NCBI GenBank assembly: GCA_943324415.2
Contig: CALPLN020000031.1
Location: 1-14,500, forward strand
Origin: Sediminibacterium ginsengisoli
GTDB taxonomy: Bacteria; Bacteroidota; Bacteroidia; Chitinophagales; Chitinophagaceae
DNA: 14,500 bases
Direction: 5' to 3'
Shown in pieces: positions 6,262-14,463 of this stretch; the stretch's first letter is position 1, and each line of letters begins with the position of its first letter. The notes beneath the pieces were generated by a model. That model searched no databases. It was given only the letters and a program-made list of their open reading frames with translations, and was not told where the DNA came from. Made by a program: the position numbers and the translations under genes.

Positions 6262-7305
6262 TTAAATAATATTGACTACGGACTTAGAAGCGATTATAGC
6301 CCCTTCCATATAACCGCTAAACGAATTGGATGTTTCTGTACCTGTGAAAAAGAGTTTGCCATTCATGTAACTAGCTGCATAAACAGCATGCCCGTTATTA
6401 TAATGAGGTGGTAAAAAAGCGTCTTCTTTTGGTTGGATAAATGAATCGTTCCAAATTTTATCATGATAGCTTACAAAAGTTGCCGCTTCATCACCAAAAT
6501 AATGTTTCAATTGCGCAATCACTTTTTCTTTTCGTTCTTCCTGGGTATAATGATAAGCTGATGCGTTTAAAAAACCTTTTAATGCAAATTTTGTTTGCTC
6601 ATAATTGGAGTGATCGTAGATCTCAGTGGCCAATCCAGATTGACTGAATATACTTCCAGAAAATCCATTGTCTTTCCAAAATGCTTTTTTGTATTCAACA
6701 GAAAATTTAACTGAACCACTCATCCAGGTTTGTGTTTTCTGCATTATTTGATTGATTCCGTCGGGAAGCTTAGGAGTGAATTCAAGCGAGTGTATGGCTA
6801 CCTTGGGTGGCATGGCAATGATAAGCTGTTTAGAAAAGTAGTGATTGCCCAAGCTGTCAATGATTTTAATTTGATTGTCTTCCTCTACAATACCATTTAT
6901 TTGAGTATTTAAAACCACATTTTCTTTACCAATTTGCTGATACAATGCATCAATAATAGTACATGTCCCTCCTTTAATCCTATAGGCAGAATGACTATTG
7001 GCTGGATCAAAGTATTGTTGCGGTGGTTCAATGGACATTGTTTCAAACAAAGAAATCCCTTCGGTATGTTGTTCAAAATAACCAATATTGAGTTCTGATA
7101 AAAGCTGAATAAGATGGATATGTTCTTCGCCAAACCAAGTAGCTCCCATTTCCATGGGTGTGTCTTGTTTGCCATAAATGGTTTCTATACGACCGCCTAA
7201 TTTGCTTTGTGCTTCTAAAATCTTAAAATTAATCCCAGCTTTTTTAAGTTGATGCGCAGTTGACAACCCACTTAAACCTGCCCCAATAATAATTACATCT
7301 TCCAT
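6262..7305 (-). CDS. flavin-dependent amine oxidase (FAD/NAD(P)-binding oxidoreductase)
   Basis: This 347-residue protein has an N-terminal Rossmann dinucleotide fold: GAGLSG at 8-13, acidic Glu31 at the end of the second strand (ILEA), and GGRI at 37-40. A substrate-side segment follows, then the C-terminal flavin motif LFFTGTETS...GYMEGAI (318-337). Lys200 in GSVKFSVEYKKAFW aligns with the flavin-proximal lysine of monoamine oxidases. The family oxidises amines to aldehydes or imines, giving hydrogen peroxide, with FAD as cofactor. It is about 100 residues shorter than typical monoamine oxidases but both FAD-binding ends are intact, so it is a compact form rather than a fragment. There is no signal peptide; it is probably cytoplasmic. 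The substrate is unknown. The start at 7305 is the only codon placed right for the Rossmann strand. Confidence 0.9.
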   Translation of the reverse strand: MEDVIIIGAGLSGLSTAHQLKKAGINFKILEAQSKLGGRIETIYGKQDTPMEMGATWFGEEHIHLIQLLSELNIGYFEQHTEGISLFETMSIEPPQQYFDPANSHSAYRIKGGTCTIIDALYQQIGKENVVLNTQINGIVEEDNQIKIIDSLGNHYFSKQLIIAMPPKVAIHSLEFTPKLPDGINQIMQKTQTWMSGSVKFSVEYKKAFWKDNGFSGSIFSQSGLATEIYDHSNYEQTKFALKGFLNASAYHYTQEERKEKVIAQLKHYFGDEAATFVSYHDKIWNDSFIQPKEDAFLPPHYNNGHAVYAASYMNGKLFFTGTETSNSFSGYMEGAIIASKSVVNII

Positions 7306-7457
7306 TTTAAATTGTTAACTACGCTTTTATTGTAACCAAAATGATGCAATACACATTTGACTTTGGGTTGTTGAGCGCTAATTTGTTTAAAAATAGGTTT
7401 ATTTCATTTAACATGGTCGTGTTCGGCACTTAGGAGTCGGAGATAAATAGTGGTAAT

Positions 7458-7489
7458 AAAAGAGGCCCCTATCACTAGGGGCCTCTTTT
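7458..7489 (-). terminator. strong intrinsic terminator of the NTF2-like lipoprotein gene
   Basis: A perfect 14-bp stem (AAAAGAGGCCCCTA and its complement) closes a 4-base loop and ends in TTTT on either strand. It lies 39 bases beyond the stop of the minus-strand gene at 7529-8050, which it most likely terminates. Confidence 0.9.
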
Positions 7490-7528
7490 GTATTTTTCCA
7501 AACTCAAAGATGCATTGTCGGCAGATTT

Positions 7529-8050
7529 TTAATTTTTGACAACCTTGCCAAATCCTATAAAGTGTACAATTTTCCCATTCTCGAATCTAAATGCATCTAC
7601 CCATTGTACTTTTTGTGTTTTCCCGTCGGAAGTGACTAAATCAGCTTCATCCCATACATCTACCCACTGATGGCCATTTTCTCCAACAACTGGTAAAATA
7701 GCGGCTATTTGATAATTTTTAAAAGTAAGACCTTCGAAACTCTTTTCCATATATGCTAGAATATCAGCTTTACCTTTTATTGTAGACCCGTCTTCGTTAT
7801 TAAAAAGTGCCGTATCTGATATCATTTCAGCAGCTGCTTTAAAATCTTTTTCAAACAATACTTTGTGAAATTGCTCAGCTAGTAATACATTTTTTGCATC
7901 TCCAATCTTAAAGTTGTCTGTATAGGTTGGCTTATACATGTGCTCTACTTTATCTGATTGTGGTTCAGCCATTTCAGCTGTCTTTTTTTCAGAACTAGTA
8001 CAAGCAGTCAATGAAGCTGCTACTAGAAGACCTAGAAAAACTTTTTTCAT
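7529..8050 (-). CDS. NTF2-like (SnoaL-type) lipoprotein
   Basis: This 173-residue protein has a lipoprotein signal peptide with lipobox LTAC (Cys17) and a low-complexity charged linker. From about residue 50 it has one small alpha+beta domain of the NTF2/SnoaL fold. This is suggested by the helix AEQFHKVLFEKDFKAAAEMISDTALF, the turn DGSTIKGKADILAYMEKSFEG and the closing strands QWVDVWDEADLV and VQWVDAFRFENGKIVHFIGFG. In this superfamily the cone-shaped pocket may be catalytic or only ligand-binding; no diagnostic catalytic pair stands out. The protein would sit lipid-anchored in an envelope membrane. It is probably transcribed alone: a strong terminator follows, and the next upstream gene is divergent (165 bases from its start). 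Confidence 0.85.
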   Translation of the reverse strand: MKKVFLGLLVAASLTACTSSEKKTAEMAEPQSDKVEHMYKPTYTDNFKIGDAKNVLLAEQFHKVLFEKDFKAAAEMISDTALFNNEDGSTIKGKADILAYMEKSFEGLTFKNYQIAAILPVVGENGHQWVDVWDEADLVTSDGKTQKVQWVDAFRFENGKIVHFIGFGKVVKN

Positions 8051-8110
8051 AATTTGGGTTTTTAATTTGAAGCATGAATTTATTTAGTAACTGTTAGCTA
8101 ATTACTTAAA

Positions 8111-8117
8111 AAGGAGG
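8111..8117 (+). promoter_or_regulatory. strong Shine-Dalgarno-like sequence before a TTG codon
   Basis: AAGGAGG followed by a TTG at 8123 would add 31 residues before the signal peptide of the serine hydrolase. Such motifs are rarely used in Bacteroidota and the added residues look non-native, so the ATG at 8216 is preferred. It may instead drive a short leader peptide in the same frame, or be chance. Confidence 0.3.
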
Positions 8118-8215
8118 AAATATTGTACCGAAATCGCGGAAAGGAACAAAGAAACAAGGCAATTGAGCAGTATAGGGATTTAAATGTAGTTTCTTACACT
8201 TACAATCATCTCTTT

Positions 8216-9487
8216 ATGAAATTCTTTATTTACTGTCTTGCTCTTTTTTCTACTACATTTTGTTTTGCACAAAAAAATACAAATAAACCAGTAAGGCTTT
8301 TAAAGTCTGAAACTGCAGTTGCAGCAATAGACTCTTTTGAAAATACAATCAAAAAGGATATTGCCAATAATTTAATAGCAGGTGGGTCGTACCTTTTATA
8401 CCAAAACGGGAAGATTTTGGCCACCAATACAATTGGAGCATCAGATGCATCGTCTAATGCGCCTTTAAAACGTAACGCTATTTTTAGAATGGCGTCCATG
8501 ACCAAGCCTCTTGCCTCATTAGCACTTTTATTATTGCAGGAAGATGGCTTGCTTAATTTAAATGATAGACTAGACCAATACATACCAGCATTTTCTCAAC
8601 CTGAGGTATTAGACAGAATGGATACCATTCATGGGGTTATCGTATTAAGAACGCATCTTGCAAAAAATCCTATCACACTTAGGAATTTATTAACGCATAC
8701 AGCTGGCTTTGCTGGTAGCTTCTACCCAAAACAACGTGATTTATATTTTGCTGCCACAAAAAATGCATCCAACCATGATTTAGCGCATTATGCAAATCAA
8801 TTAGCTAGATTGCCATTGGATTTTGAGCCAGGCGAAAATTGGCAATATGGCCCTTCTATCAATATAGCAGCTCGTGTGATTGAAGTCGTCTCTGGTATGT
8901 CATTCAATGATTTCTTGACTAAACGTATATTAGCTCCAATGCAGATGAATGATACAAAGTTTTATTTGGATTCAGTGGATGCACCAAGACTTACCTCTTT
9001 ATATACATTAGATAAAAATGGGAAAATGATTATGACAGACCCAGGCTCTGTAGCAAGTAAATTAATTTCTGGACCTAAAGTATATTATAGTGCATCAGGC
9101 GGAATTAATTCAACCCTAGATGATTACTTAAAATTTTGTGTCATGATTCTAAAGAATGGCATGCATGAAAATAAAATGATTGCAAAGCCCGAAACCATTG
9201 CTTTAATGAAATTGGATCAACTTCCTTCAAACATCAACGCTGCATTTGCAATGCCATCGGGAAGACCAGATGCTGGATTTACTTTTGGGTACCAATATAT
9301 TCGAAGAGAAGGTGCAGGTTCCCCACTAACAGAAAAAACAATTTCTTGGGCCGGTGCATATGGTACTAGATTTTTTATCGATCCAAAAAGAGATGCAGTC
9401 GGGATTTATTTGACTCAGAACGAAGAATATGGTCAAGTGCCTTCTTGGATTCAATTTTATGACTGGATGATGAAAGCACTTTTATAA
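8216..9487 (+). CDS. exported serine hydrolase, beta-lactamase/EstB family
   Basis: From the ATG at 8216 this is a 423-residue protein with a signal peptide (MKFFIYCLALF..., cleavage near CFA-Q19). The catalytic motif SMTK (Ser94, Lys97) sits in FRMASMTKPLASLALLLL. LTHTAGF (159-165), Tyr211 in QYGPSINIA, the SGGINSTLDDYLKF motif (294-307) and WAGAYGT (378-384, replacing KTG) identify the class C beta-lactamase-like esterase/peptidase family. The third position of the YxN motif is Pro here, a variation seen more in esterases than in true beta-lactamases. It therefore likely cleaves esters or peptides in the periplasm; antibiotic resistance should not be inferred. A TTG at 8123 with a strong ribosome site would extend the N-terminus but would bury the signal peptide. 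It overlaps the convergent next gene by six bases. Confidence 0.88.
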   Translation: MKFFIYCLALFSTTFCFAQKNTNKPVRLLKSETAVAAIDSFENTIKKDIANNLIAGGSYLLYQNGKILATNTIGASDASSNAPLKRNAIFRMASMTKPLASLALLLLQEDGLLNLNDRLDQYIPAFSQPEVLDRMDTIHGVIVLRTHLAKNPITLRNLLTHTAGFAGSFYPKQRDLYFAATKNASNHDLAHYANQLARLPLDFEPGENWQYGPSINIAARVIEVVSGMSFNDFLTKRILAPMQMNDTKFYLDSVDAPRLTSLYTLDKNGKMIMTDPGSVASKLISGPKVYYSASGGINSTLDDYLKFCVMILKNGMHENKMIAKPETIALMKLDQLPSNINAAFAMPSGRPDAGFTFGYQYIRREGAGSPLTEKTISWAGAYGTRFFIDPKRDAVGIYLTQNEEYGQVPSWIQFYDWMMKALL

Positions 9488-10300
9488 TACCATAAATACA
9501 ATAGTTTGTCTATGCTGATCCACTACATTGGTGCCATTTTCAGAAGCTGGAACCCATTTAGGTCCTTGTTTAAATACCCTTAATGCTTCTTGTGCGGTTC
9601 CATAACCTGGATCATTTTCTGCTTTAAGGTTAAAAATATTGCCCTCCGTGTCGACCATGAAATTAACCAAAACCGGGTATTTCCCAACAGGGGCGCCGTT
9701 CCTCATTGGCAACTCTCTATTCAAGGATCTCTCAAGATATCTTACCAATCCTTTTGTGCCACCAGGGAATTCAGAAGAAACTCTTATAATATCGGTATTT
9801 AAAGGGGCTCTTAAATACAATTTCAAATCGGTTATCGCTAAATCGTTTAGTTTTTGTTTTTCTGTTACTACGATTTTAATTTCATTGTCCTCTTCTACTA
9901 ATTGTGACTTACTAAATACAAAATGTATTTCTGCCGCATTTTCACCAATTGGTGTTTGGACTTTTAACATCCCTGTATCAGATGATTTCTTGAAAGTAAA
10001 AATTGCATCTTCTTTTAAATTTGGAAAATAAATCCCTGCATTCATTTCCTTATTATTCAGATAAATTTTGGGAAGCGTAAATGGATCAATTGCATGGGCT
10101 TTCATAGTTACTTGTCCAAAGTTGAACTTATTCCCTTTTGCCAACTTGAAATTCACTCTAGATGACACTTCCTCTGTTGTCGCATCCATTTTAAAGAAAA
10201 ATGTATCTGTTGGTTGTATCAGATTAACACTAATTGATTGAGCATAAAGTTTTAATATACTTATAAATAGTGCTGTAGATAAAAGTGCAGCTTTTTTCAT
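9482..10300 (-). CDS. exported protein with C-terminal TonB-like domain
   Basis: This 272-residue protein has a signal peptide (1-20, LKLYA-Q). The region at about 22-165 is beta-rich and unassigned. The C-terminal domain (about 178-271) resembles TonB-C: FPGGTKGLVRYLERSL, then YPVLVNFMVDTEGNIFNLKAE, then EALRVFKQGPKWVPA and a closing strand TIVFMV. True TonB is anchored in the inner membrane by an uncleaved helix and has a Pro-rich spacer to reach outer-membrane receptors. Here neither is present, so energy transduction is unlikely by itself, and a periplasmic or envelope partner-binding role is more likely (inference). Its 3' end overlaps the serine hydrolase gene by six bases. Its start faces the 1269-residue gene across a 97-base divergent promoter region. 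Confidence 0.82.
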   Translation of the reverse strand: MKKAALLSTALFISILKLYAQSISVNLIQPTDTFFFKMDATTEEVSSRVNFKLAKGNKFNFGQVTMKAHAIDPFTLPKIYLNNKEMNAGIYFPNLKEDAIFTFKKSSDTGMLKVQTPIGENAAEIHFVFSKSQLVEEDNEIKIVVTEKQKLNDLAITDLKLYLRAPLNTDIIRVSSEFPGGTKGLVRYLERSLNRELPMRNGAPVGKYPVLVNFMVDTEGNIFNLKAENDPGYGTAQEALRVFKQGPKWVPASENGTNVVDQHRQTIVFMVL

Positions 10301-10354
10301 ACTTCATTTAAATTATTCATAAATATATTCAATATTATTATCATGTAAAATATA

Positions 10355-10362
10355 TATCTTCG
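10355..10362 (+). promoter_or_regulatory. probable -7 promoter element for the 1269-residue T9SS gene
   Basis: TATCTTCG fits TAnnTTyG and is followed after four bases by ACCCTCCAAAAG (10367-10378), the transcript-start sequence shared with the genes at 2095 and 3932. The predicted leader is 31 bases. It lies in the intergenic region shared with the divergent TonB-like gene. Confidence 0.55.
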
Positions 10363-10397
10363 TACTACCCTCCAAAAGCTGAATTAAAACATGTTAA

Positions 10398-13300
10398 ATG
10401 AAAAATGTAATTCAGGGATTGGTGTTTCTTGCCATGTCGTTATTGTCACTCAAATCTAAGGGACAACAGACAAAGTTAAAATCTTCATACGAGTTATCAA
10501 ATAGCAATCAATGGCTGCCTATTCCTGGTGGATTTGCATCCTTTGTTCAATTCGATTATAATAATGATGGTCGGGATGATGTTGTTTTATTTGAAGGATA
10601 CGATATTAATAAAACTTACACTTGGCCTGGTCCTTCGTTTTATAAAAATACAACCAATGGTTTAATTAAAGACTTTGTTAGTTTGGACAATACTAAACTA
10701 TTTGCTGGAAAGGAATTAGTAGGCGATTTTAACAATGATGGGTTTGTAGATGCCTTTTTATTAACAGGCATGGATCCTGCTGGCTGTAGTAATTGCAAGG
10801 ACCCAGTATTCTCATTATATACCATGAAAAATGTAAGTGGATATAATTTTAAAGTGGATTCTGTTAATTACAAAGGCGTATGGCGTACCGGCACATCTGC
10901 AGATATTGACAATGATGGAGATTTAGATGTAGTGGCGTTTTCAACCCATCACGAATATTCAGGTGATATATTAAATCGTATATTATTAAACGACGGAAAA
11001 GGCAACTTTTCCTATAAGGCATCCAATATCGACTCCATTGGTTGGGTTGATAGAGCAGAATTGATTGATATGAACAATGATGGATTTGTTGACCTATTGA
11101 TGAATGATGTGTATTCTCCTTTAAATGTATATAGTAACAGATTTAGAATATTATGGAATAATAAGAAAGGTGAATTTCATCAGGATAGGTCAGTCACAAT
11201 CAAAATTCCAAATGATTTATATGTCCTAGATATCAATGTATTGGATGTAAATGGTGACGGGAAAAAGGAAATAATCTTGCCAATGAACGACGTGGCTGGC
11301 AAATGGAAAATTTTAATGTACCAAACTTTTGATGACATCAACTATACCGAGGTTAGTGAAAATCTGATTCAAAAAAATTTCGATAACAGTCTTTTTTTAT
11401 GGGATGAGCCTCTAGCCATATATGATTTAGACAATAATGGATTGACCGATATAGTTCTGAACGACAAATCTAAAAAAGTGAGATGGGAGTGGAATGGGAC
11501 CTTGTTTAGTAGAAAGTTAGAAACAAACGACTTTGACAATGATGGGATTTCAGAAATTATTGACAATTGCAAGCTGATGTACAATCCTAAACAAGAGGAT
11601 TTAGATAATAGTGGCGTAGGGGATGTTTGTGAATTTAGCCCTATTTTATTAAGAAAAAGTATCTCTATATTAGAAGATGTTTCTCTTGGCTACGAAGAAT
11701 TGATGTCAAAGTTCATACAAGATAGCATTAAGCCATATATCAGTTTTGGCGATGGTACATATAAAACATTTTTTGAAACAAGTACTACCAAGTTTAAACT
11801 AATTAAAAGTTTAAAAGAAGCTACAGTTGAGGTTTTTAAGATGCCATTTAATTATAAAAAAGATGGAGTATCTTTTATTGACACACTCAGTATATACATT
11901 TTAAGATATACAAATTGGACTAAAAATACCGGAAAAATACAGAATGGTTATATACCATATTATTATGAGGGATTTAGTAATGGTATGACAGGAACAGACA
12001 ATGTCAAATTTGGACCTTTTGGTATTTCTACACCGGCTAACCAAGCAACAATTTTAATTCAAGATTTAGACGGCAATGGCATGAATGATATAATAGGTCA
12101 AAGTGGCATGATCTGGTATCCTCCTATAAGTGACACATCAAAAGTGAAAGATATGCCTAATATTCAGCGGATAGGAATACCAGCATATCTCAAATTCGAC
12201 AGTGCATTTAATGCCACATTTTATCATGAAAATTATAGAAATCCAGATGTCTTATTGCATCAGCCAGATTTTCATTATCAAGTTGATTTAAATAAAGATG
12301 GAAAAAATGAAATTATCAATTTAGGAGAACACTATCATACTGAACTATTAGATGGGCAAAATCCTCTAGGGCCTAAAAATATTTTGGGTAAGCAAATATT
12401 AAAATATTTGGGGATGCTCCAAAACAGAGATTATAATTTACAAAGTGAAGGAAAATTGAGTAGATATTATACTGTCGAAAATGGAAGATTGGTTGATAAA
12501 AAAGATAATTATAATTACGAAAATTTAAATGCCTTTCAAAATCAATCGCCAAATATTTCAAATTCAAAATTTGTGTCCATATTTGGTAGTGCGTTTGGAG
12601 ATATTGATAATGATGGCGATATCGATTATATACAATCAGTTAGATCCGAAGGGGACTACATTGATATTTTAATTAACGATGGCATTGGGAATTTCTCAAT
12701 CAACCGTCAAAATCCTGAACAATATGGTTATAGTACCGGGCCAGAAGGAAAAAATATGTTAATAGATATTAATGGTGATGGATTTCTAGATTATTTTTTT
12801 GGGGGGAATAAGCAAATGGCAAATAGTAATCAAAATGAGGGCTTTTTAGGTTACGTTTTAAATAACAAAAAGGGGGGATTTTTGGTAGAATCAATGACAA
12901 ATATTGGAAATTTTGGATCTACTGCAGTTGCCCCAAAATATATGTTTGTTACCGATCTTGATCATGATAAAAACAATGAAATTATCATATATAGGTCTAC
13001 TGGTTTAGGGTCAAATGGGAACGGCATTCAAGGTCAGGACTTTGTCAACGACCTTTTGATTTTGTCAATCAATTCTGGCGTTATTACAAATAATACCGAT
13101 AAATTTATTGACACATTGAGCAAGAGTAAAATGTTTGCACAAAAATCATTCTTGTTTTTCGAAGATATTGATGGCGATAAAATAAAAGATCTATTTATAA
13201 GTTATCAAATTGATTCAGCGATAGCTAAATTTTATAGTCCCTTTACAGGCTATTGGGAAAAAAATTATAACGGTTTTTCTTATTTTAAAGGTTCAAAAGA

Positions 13301-14207
13301 AGGGAAATTTAAATATACTAGATTAGGAAAGTTTCAGTTAGAAGACGGGTTTGCGAAATGGTATAGTCCCACAGAATTTTCGGGAGTACTCTCAAATGAT
13401 TTTCAAGTTGCTGATTTAGAAAATGACGGAACCTCGGAATTGCTTCATCTGCCAACAGGAAAAGGCAGTCTAATTATTTTTAAGCTATACGACTGCCCTA
13501 AACCCGTCATCAGCCCAATTAAAACAATCATATGTGGCCCTGATTCAGTGAATGTTAAAATCATAAACAGAGATCCATCTGCTAAATATACCTGGTACAT
13601 TAATAACGACTCCGTATCAAAGGCATCGGATTCGATCTTCATTAAAAAAGAAGGTTACCTCAAATTAAAGATGACAGATAGTTTAGGATGTTCAAAATTT
13701 TCTGATTCTGTATTCTTAAAATCATTGGCATTGCCTACTACCCCTTCAATCTCTCGTGATACCGCCAATTATTTAGTTTCAAGTGGGGGCATCAGCAATA
13801 CCTGGTATAAAGATGGTTTAGTTATAGCTGATACAACGCAAAGATTCAAGCCAGCTGCTCCAGGATCATATACCACTAAAACAAATCAAAATAGTTGCAT
13901 AAGTGCAATGAGTAATCCATATTACTACCTAATTACGGATATCATCAATTTAAGTAACGGAGATTTTATTAAGCTTGCCCCAAATCCTATCGTAAACAAA
14001 GTCAATCTTGACTTTAGCATTAAAGGGTATCAGCGATTGAATTTTGATGTGTTTGAAATGACTACTGGAAACAGGGTGTATTCAAGACAAGGATTGAGCG
14101 CAGGAATGCCTATCTTTCTAGGTGAACTTTCGCCGGGCAATTATATCATCAAAATAAGTTCAAACGACAATAAAATTAGACAGCAATTTAAGATACTGAA
14201 GATGTAA
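10398..14207 (+). CDS. large secreted FG-GAP/VCBS protein with TSP3 motif and T9SS sorting domain (1269 aa)
   Basis: A signal peptide (about 1-22) is followed by many calcium loops of the DxDxDGxxD type at 53, 110, 169, 224, 283, 343, 556, 630, 735, 790, 853, 923 and 1006. These read as at least two beta-propeller arrays. At 378-411 there is a thrombospondin type-3-like unit: DFDNDGISE, then DNC, NPKQ and DLDNSGVGDVC, which binds calcium with a disulfide. A PKD-like SFGDGTY lies near 449. Ig-like segments (about 1034-1110 and 1115-1180) precede the T9SS type A sorting domain with LAPNP (1193-1197). Export across the outer membrane by T9SS is well supported; a role in attachment or polymer binding is only likely by family. 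Regions 430-540 and 640-720 have no recognisable motif. The last 155 residues equal the tail module of the 685-residue protein. Confidence 0.92.
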   Translation: MKNVIQGLVFLAMSLLSLKSKGQQTKLKSSYELSNSNQWLPIPGGFASFVQFDYNNDGRDDVVLFEGYDINKTYTWPGPSFYKNTTNGLIKDFVSLDNTKLFAGKELVGDFNNDGFVDAFLLTGMDPAGCSNCKDPVFSLYTMKNVSGYNFKVDSVNYKGVWRTGTSADIDNDGDLDVVAFSTHHEYSGDILNRILLNDGKGNFSYKASNIDSIGWVDRAELIDMNNDGFVDLLMNDVYSPLNVYSNRFRILWNNKKGEFHQDRSVTIKIPNDLYVLDINVLDVNGDGKKEIILPMNDVAGKWKILMYQTFDDINYTEVSENLIQKNFDNSLFLWDEPLAIYDLDNNGLTDIVLNDKSKKVRWEWNGTLFSRKLETNDFDNDGISEIIDNCKLMYNPKQEDLDNSGVGDVCEFSPILLRKSISILEDVSLGYEELMSKFIQDSIKPYISFGDGTYKTFFETSTTKFKLIKSLKEATVEVFKMPFNYKKDGVSFIDTLSIYILRYTNWTKNTGKIQNGYIPYYYEGFSNGMTGTDNVKFGPFGISTPANQATILIQDLDGNGMNDIIGQSGMIWYPPISDTSKVKDMPNIQRIGIPAYLKFDSAFNATFYHENYRNPDVLLHQPDFHYQVDLNKDGKNEIINLGEHYHTELLDGQNPLGPKNILGKQILKYLGMLQNRDYNLQSEGKLSRYYTVENGRLVDKKDNYNYENLNAFQNQSPNISNSKFVSIFGSAFGDIDNDGDIDYIQSVRSEGDYIDILINDGIGNFSINRQNPEQYGYSTGPEGKNMLIDINGDGFLDYFFGGNKQMANSNQNEGFLGYVLNNKKGGFLVESMTNIGNFGSTAVAPKYMFVTDLDHDKNNEIIIYRSTGLGSNGNGIQGQDFVNDLLILSINSGVITNNTDKFIDTLSKSKMFAQKSFLFFEDIDGDKIKDLFISYQIDSAIAKFYSPFTGYWEKNYNGFSYFKGSKEGKFKYTRLGKFQLEDGFAKWYSPTEFSGVLSNDFQVADLENDGTSELLHLPTGKGSLIIFKLYDCPKPVISPIKTIICGPDSVNVKIINRDPSAKYTWYINNDSVSKASDSIFIKKEGYLKLKMTDSLGCSKFSDSVFLKSLALPTTPSISRDTANYLVSSGGISNTWYKDGLVIADTTQRFKPAAPGSYTTKTNQNSCISAMSNPYYYLITDIINLSNGDFIKLAPNPIVNKVNLDFSIKGYQRLNFDVFEMTTGNRVYSRQGLSAGMPIFLGELSPGNYIIKISSNDNKIRQQFKILKM
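13740..14207 (+). repeat. shared 3' module, copy 2 (Ig-like plus sorting domain)
   Basis: Partner of 5522-5989: exactly the same length and aligned ungapped. The upstream parts of the two genes are not alignable over comparable length, so the tail behaves as an exchangeable unit. Confidence 0.85.
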
Positions 14208-14212
14208 TATTT

Positions 14213-14226
14213 TAATGAATTCATTA
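14213..14226. other. 14-bp palindrome between convergent genes
   Basis: TAATGAA is followed directly by TTCATTA, spanning the 16-base gap between the stop of the 1269-residue gene and the stop of the minus-strand dehydratase. It could form a weak hairpin for either transcript. No T-tract is seen. Confidence 0.3.
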
Positions 14227-14463
14227 TAATACCTTATCCACTTCGCCCACAAAGCGGCGGCATTTTTCCGATACAGTCCCCTTTTCGTAATCTGTGATGC
14301 GGACTTTGACAAAATTGTAATGGACATGGATCTCCGGATGATGATCTTGCACGATGGCAATTTGCATCACTTGATTAGTGAAAGCAACTACTTCATTGTA
14401 GTCATTGAACTTAAATGTTTTCTCTAACTTATTGTTGGATTCAGTCCATGCAGTATTAGTCAT
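14224..14463 (-). CDS. pterin-4a-carbinolamine dehydratase (PCD/DCoH family)
   Basis: This 79-residue protein (from the ATG at 14463) begins MTNTAWTESNNKLEKTFKFND, as in small bacterial PCDs. It carries the family core DHHPEIHVHYNFVKVRITDYEKG with the active-site His-His-Pro and following Tyr-Asn. The enzyme dehydrates 4a-hydroxytetrahydrobiopterin so the pterin cofactor of aromatic amino acid hydroxylases can be recycled; in some bacteria a role without a hydroxylase partner is possible. It is a soluble cytoplasmic protein. A TTG at 14484 would add seven residues, but the ATG gives the usual length and overlaps the stop of the upstream frame, a typical translational-coupling arrangement. The gene converges on the T9SS gene with 16 bases between stops. 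Confidence 0.88.
   Translation of the reverse strand: MTNTAWTESNNKLEKTFKFNDYNEVVAFTNQVMQIAIVQDHHPEIHVHYNFVKVRITDYEKGTVSEKCRRFVGEVDKVL

Noticed and set aside
6441..6912. Plus-strand frames inside the amine oxidase gene
   Set aside because: They are antisense to a well-supported gene and have no protein-family features.
7319..7414. 31-codon frame on the minus strand upstream of the amine oxidase gene
   Set aside because: No ribosome site, no recognisable motif, and composition typical of AT-rich intergenic DNA.
8216..9487. Antibiotic-resistance beta-lactamase
   Set aside because: The YxN and KTG motifs are replaced by YGP and WAG, as in EstB-type esterases/peptidases, so resistance is not supported.
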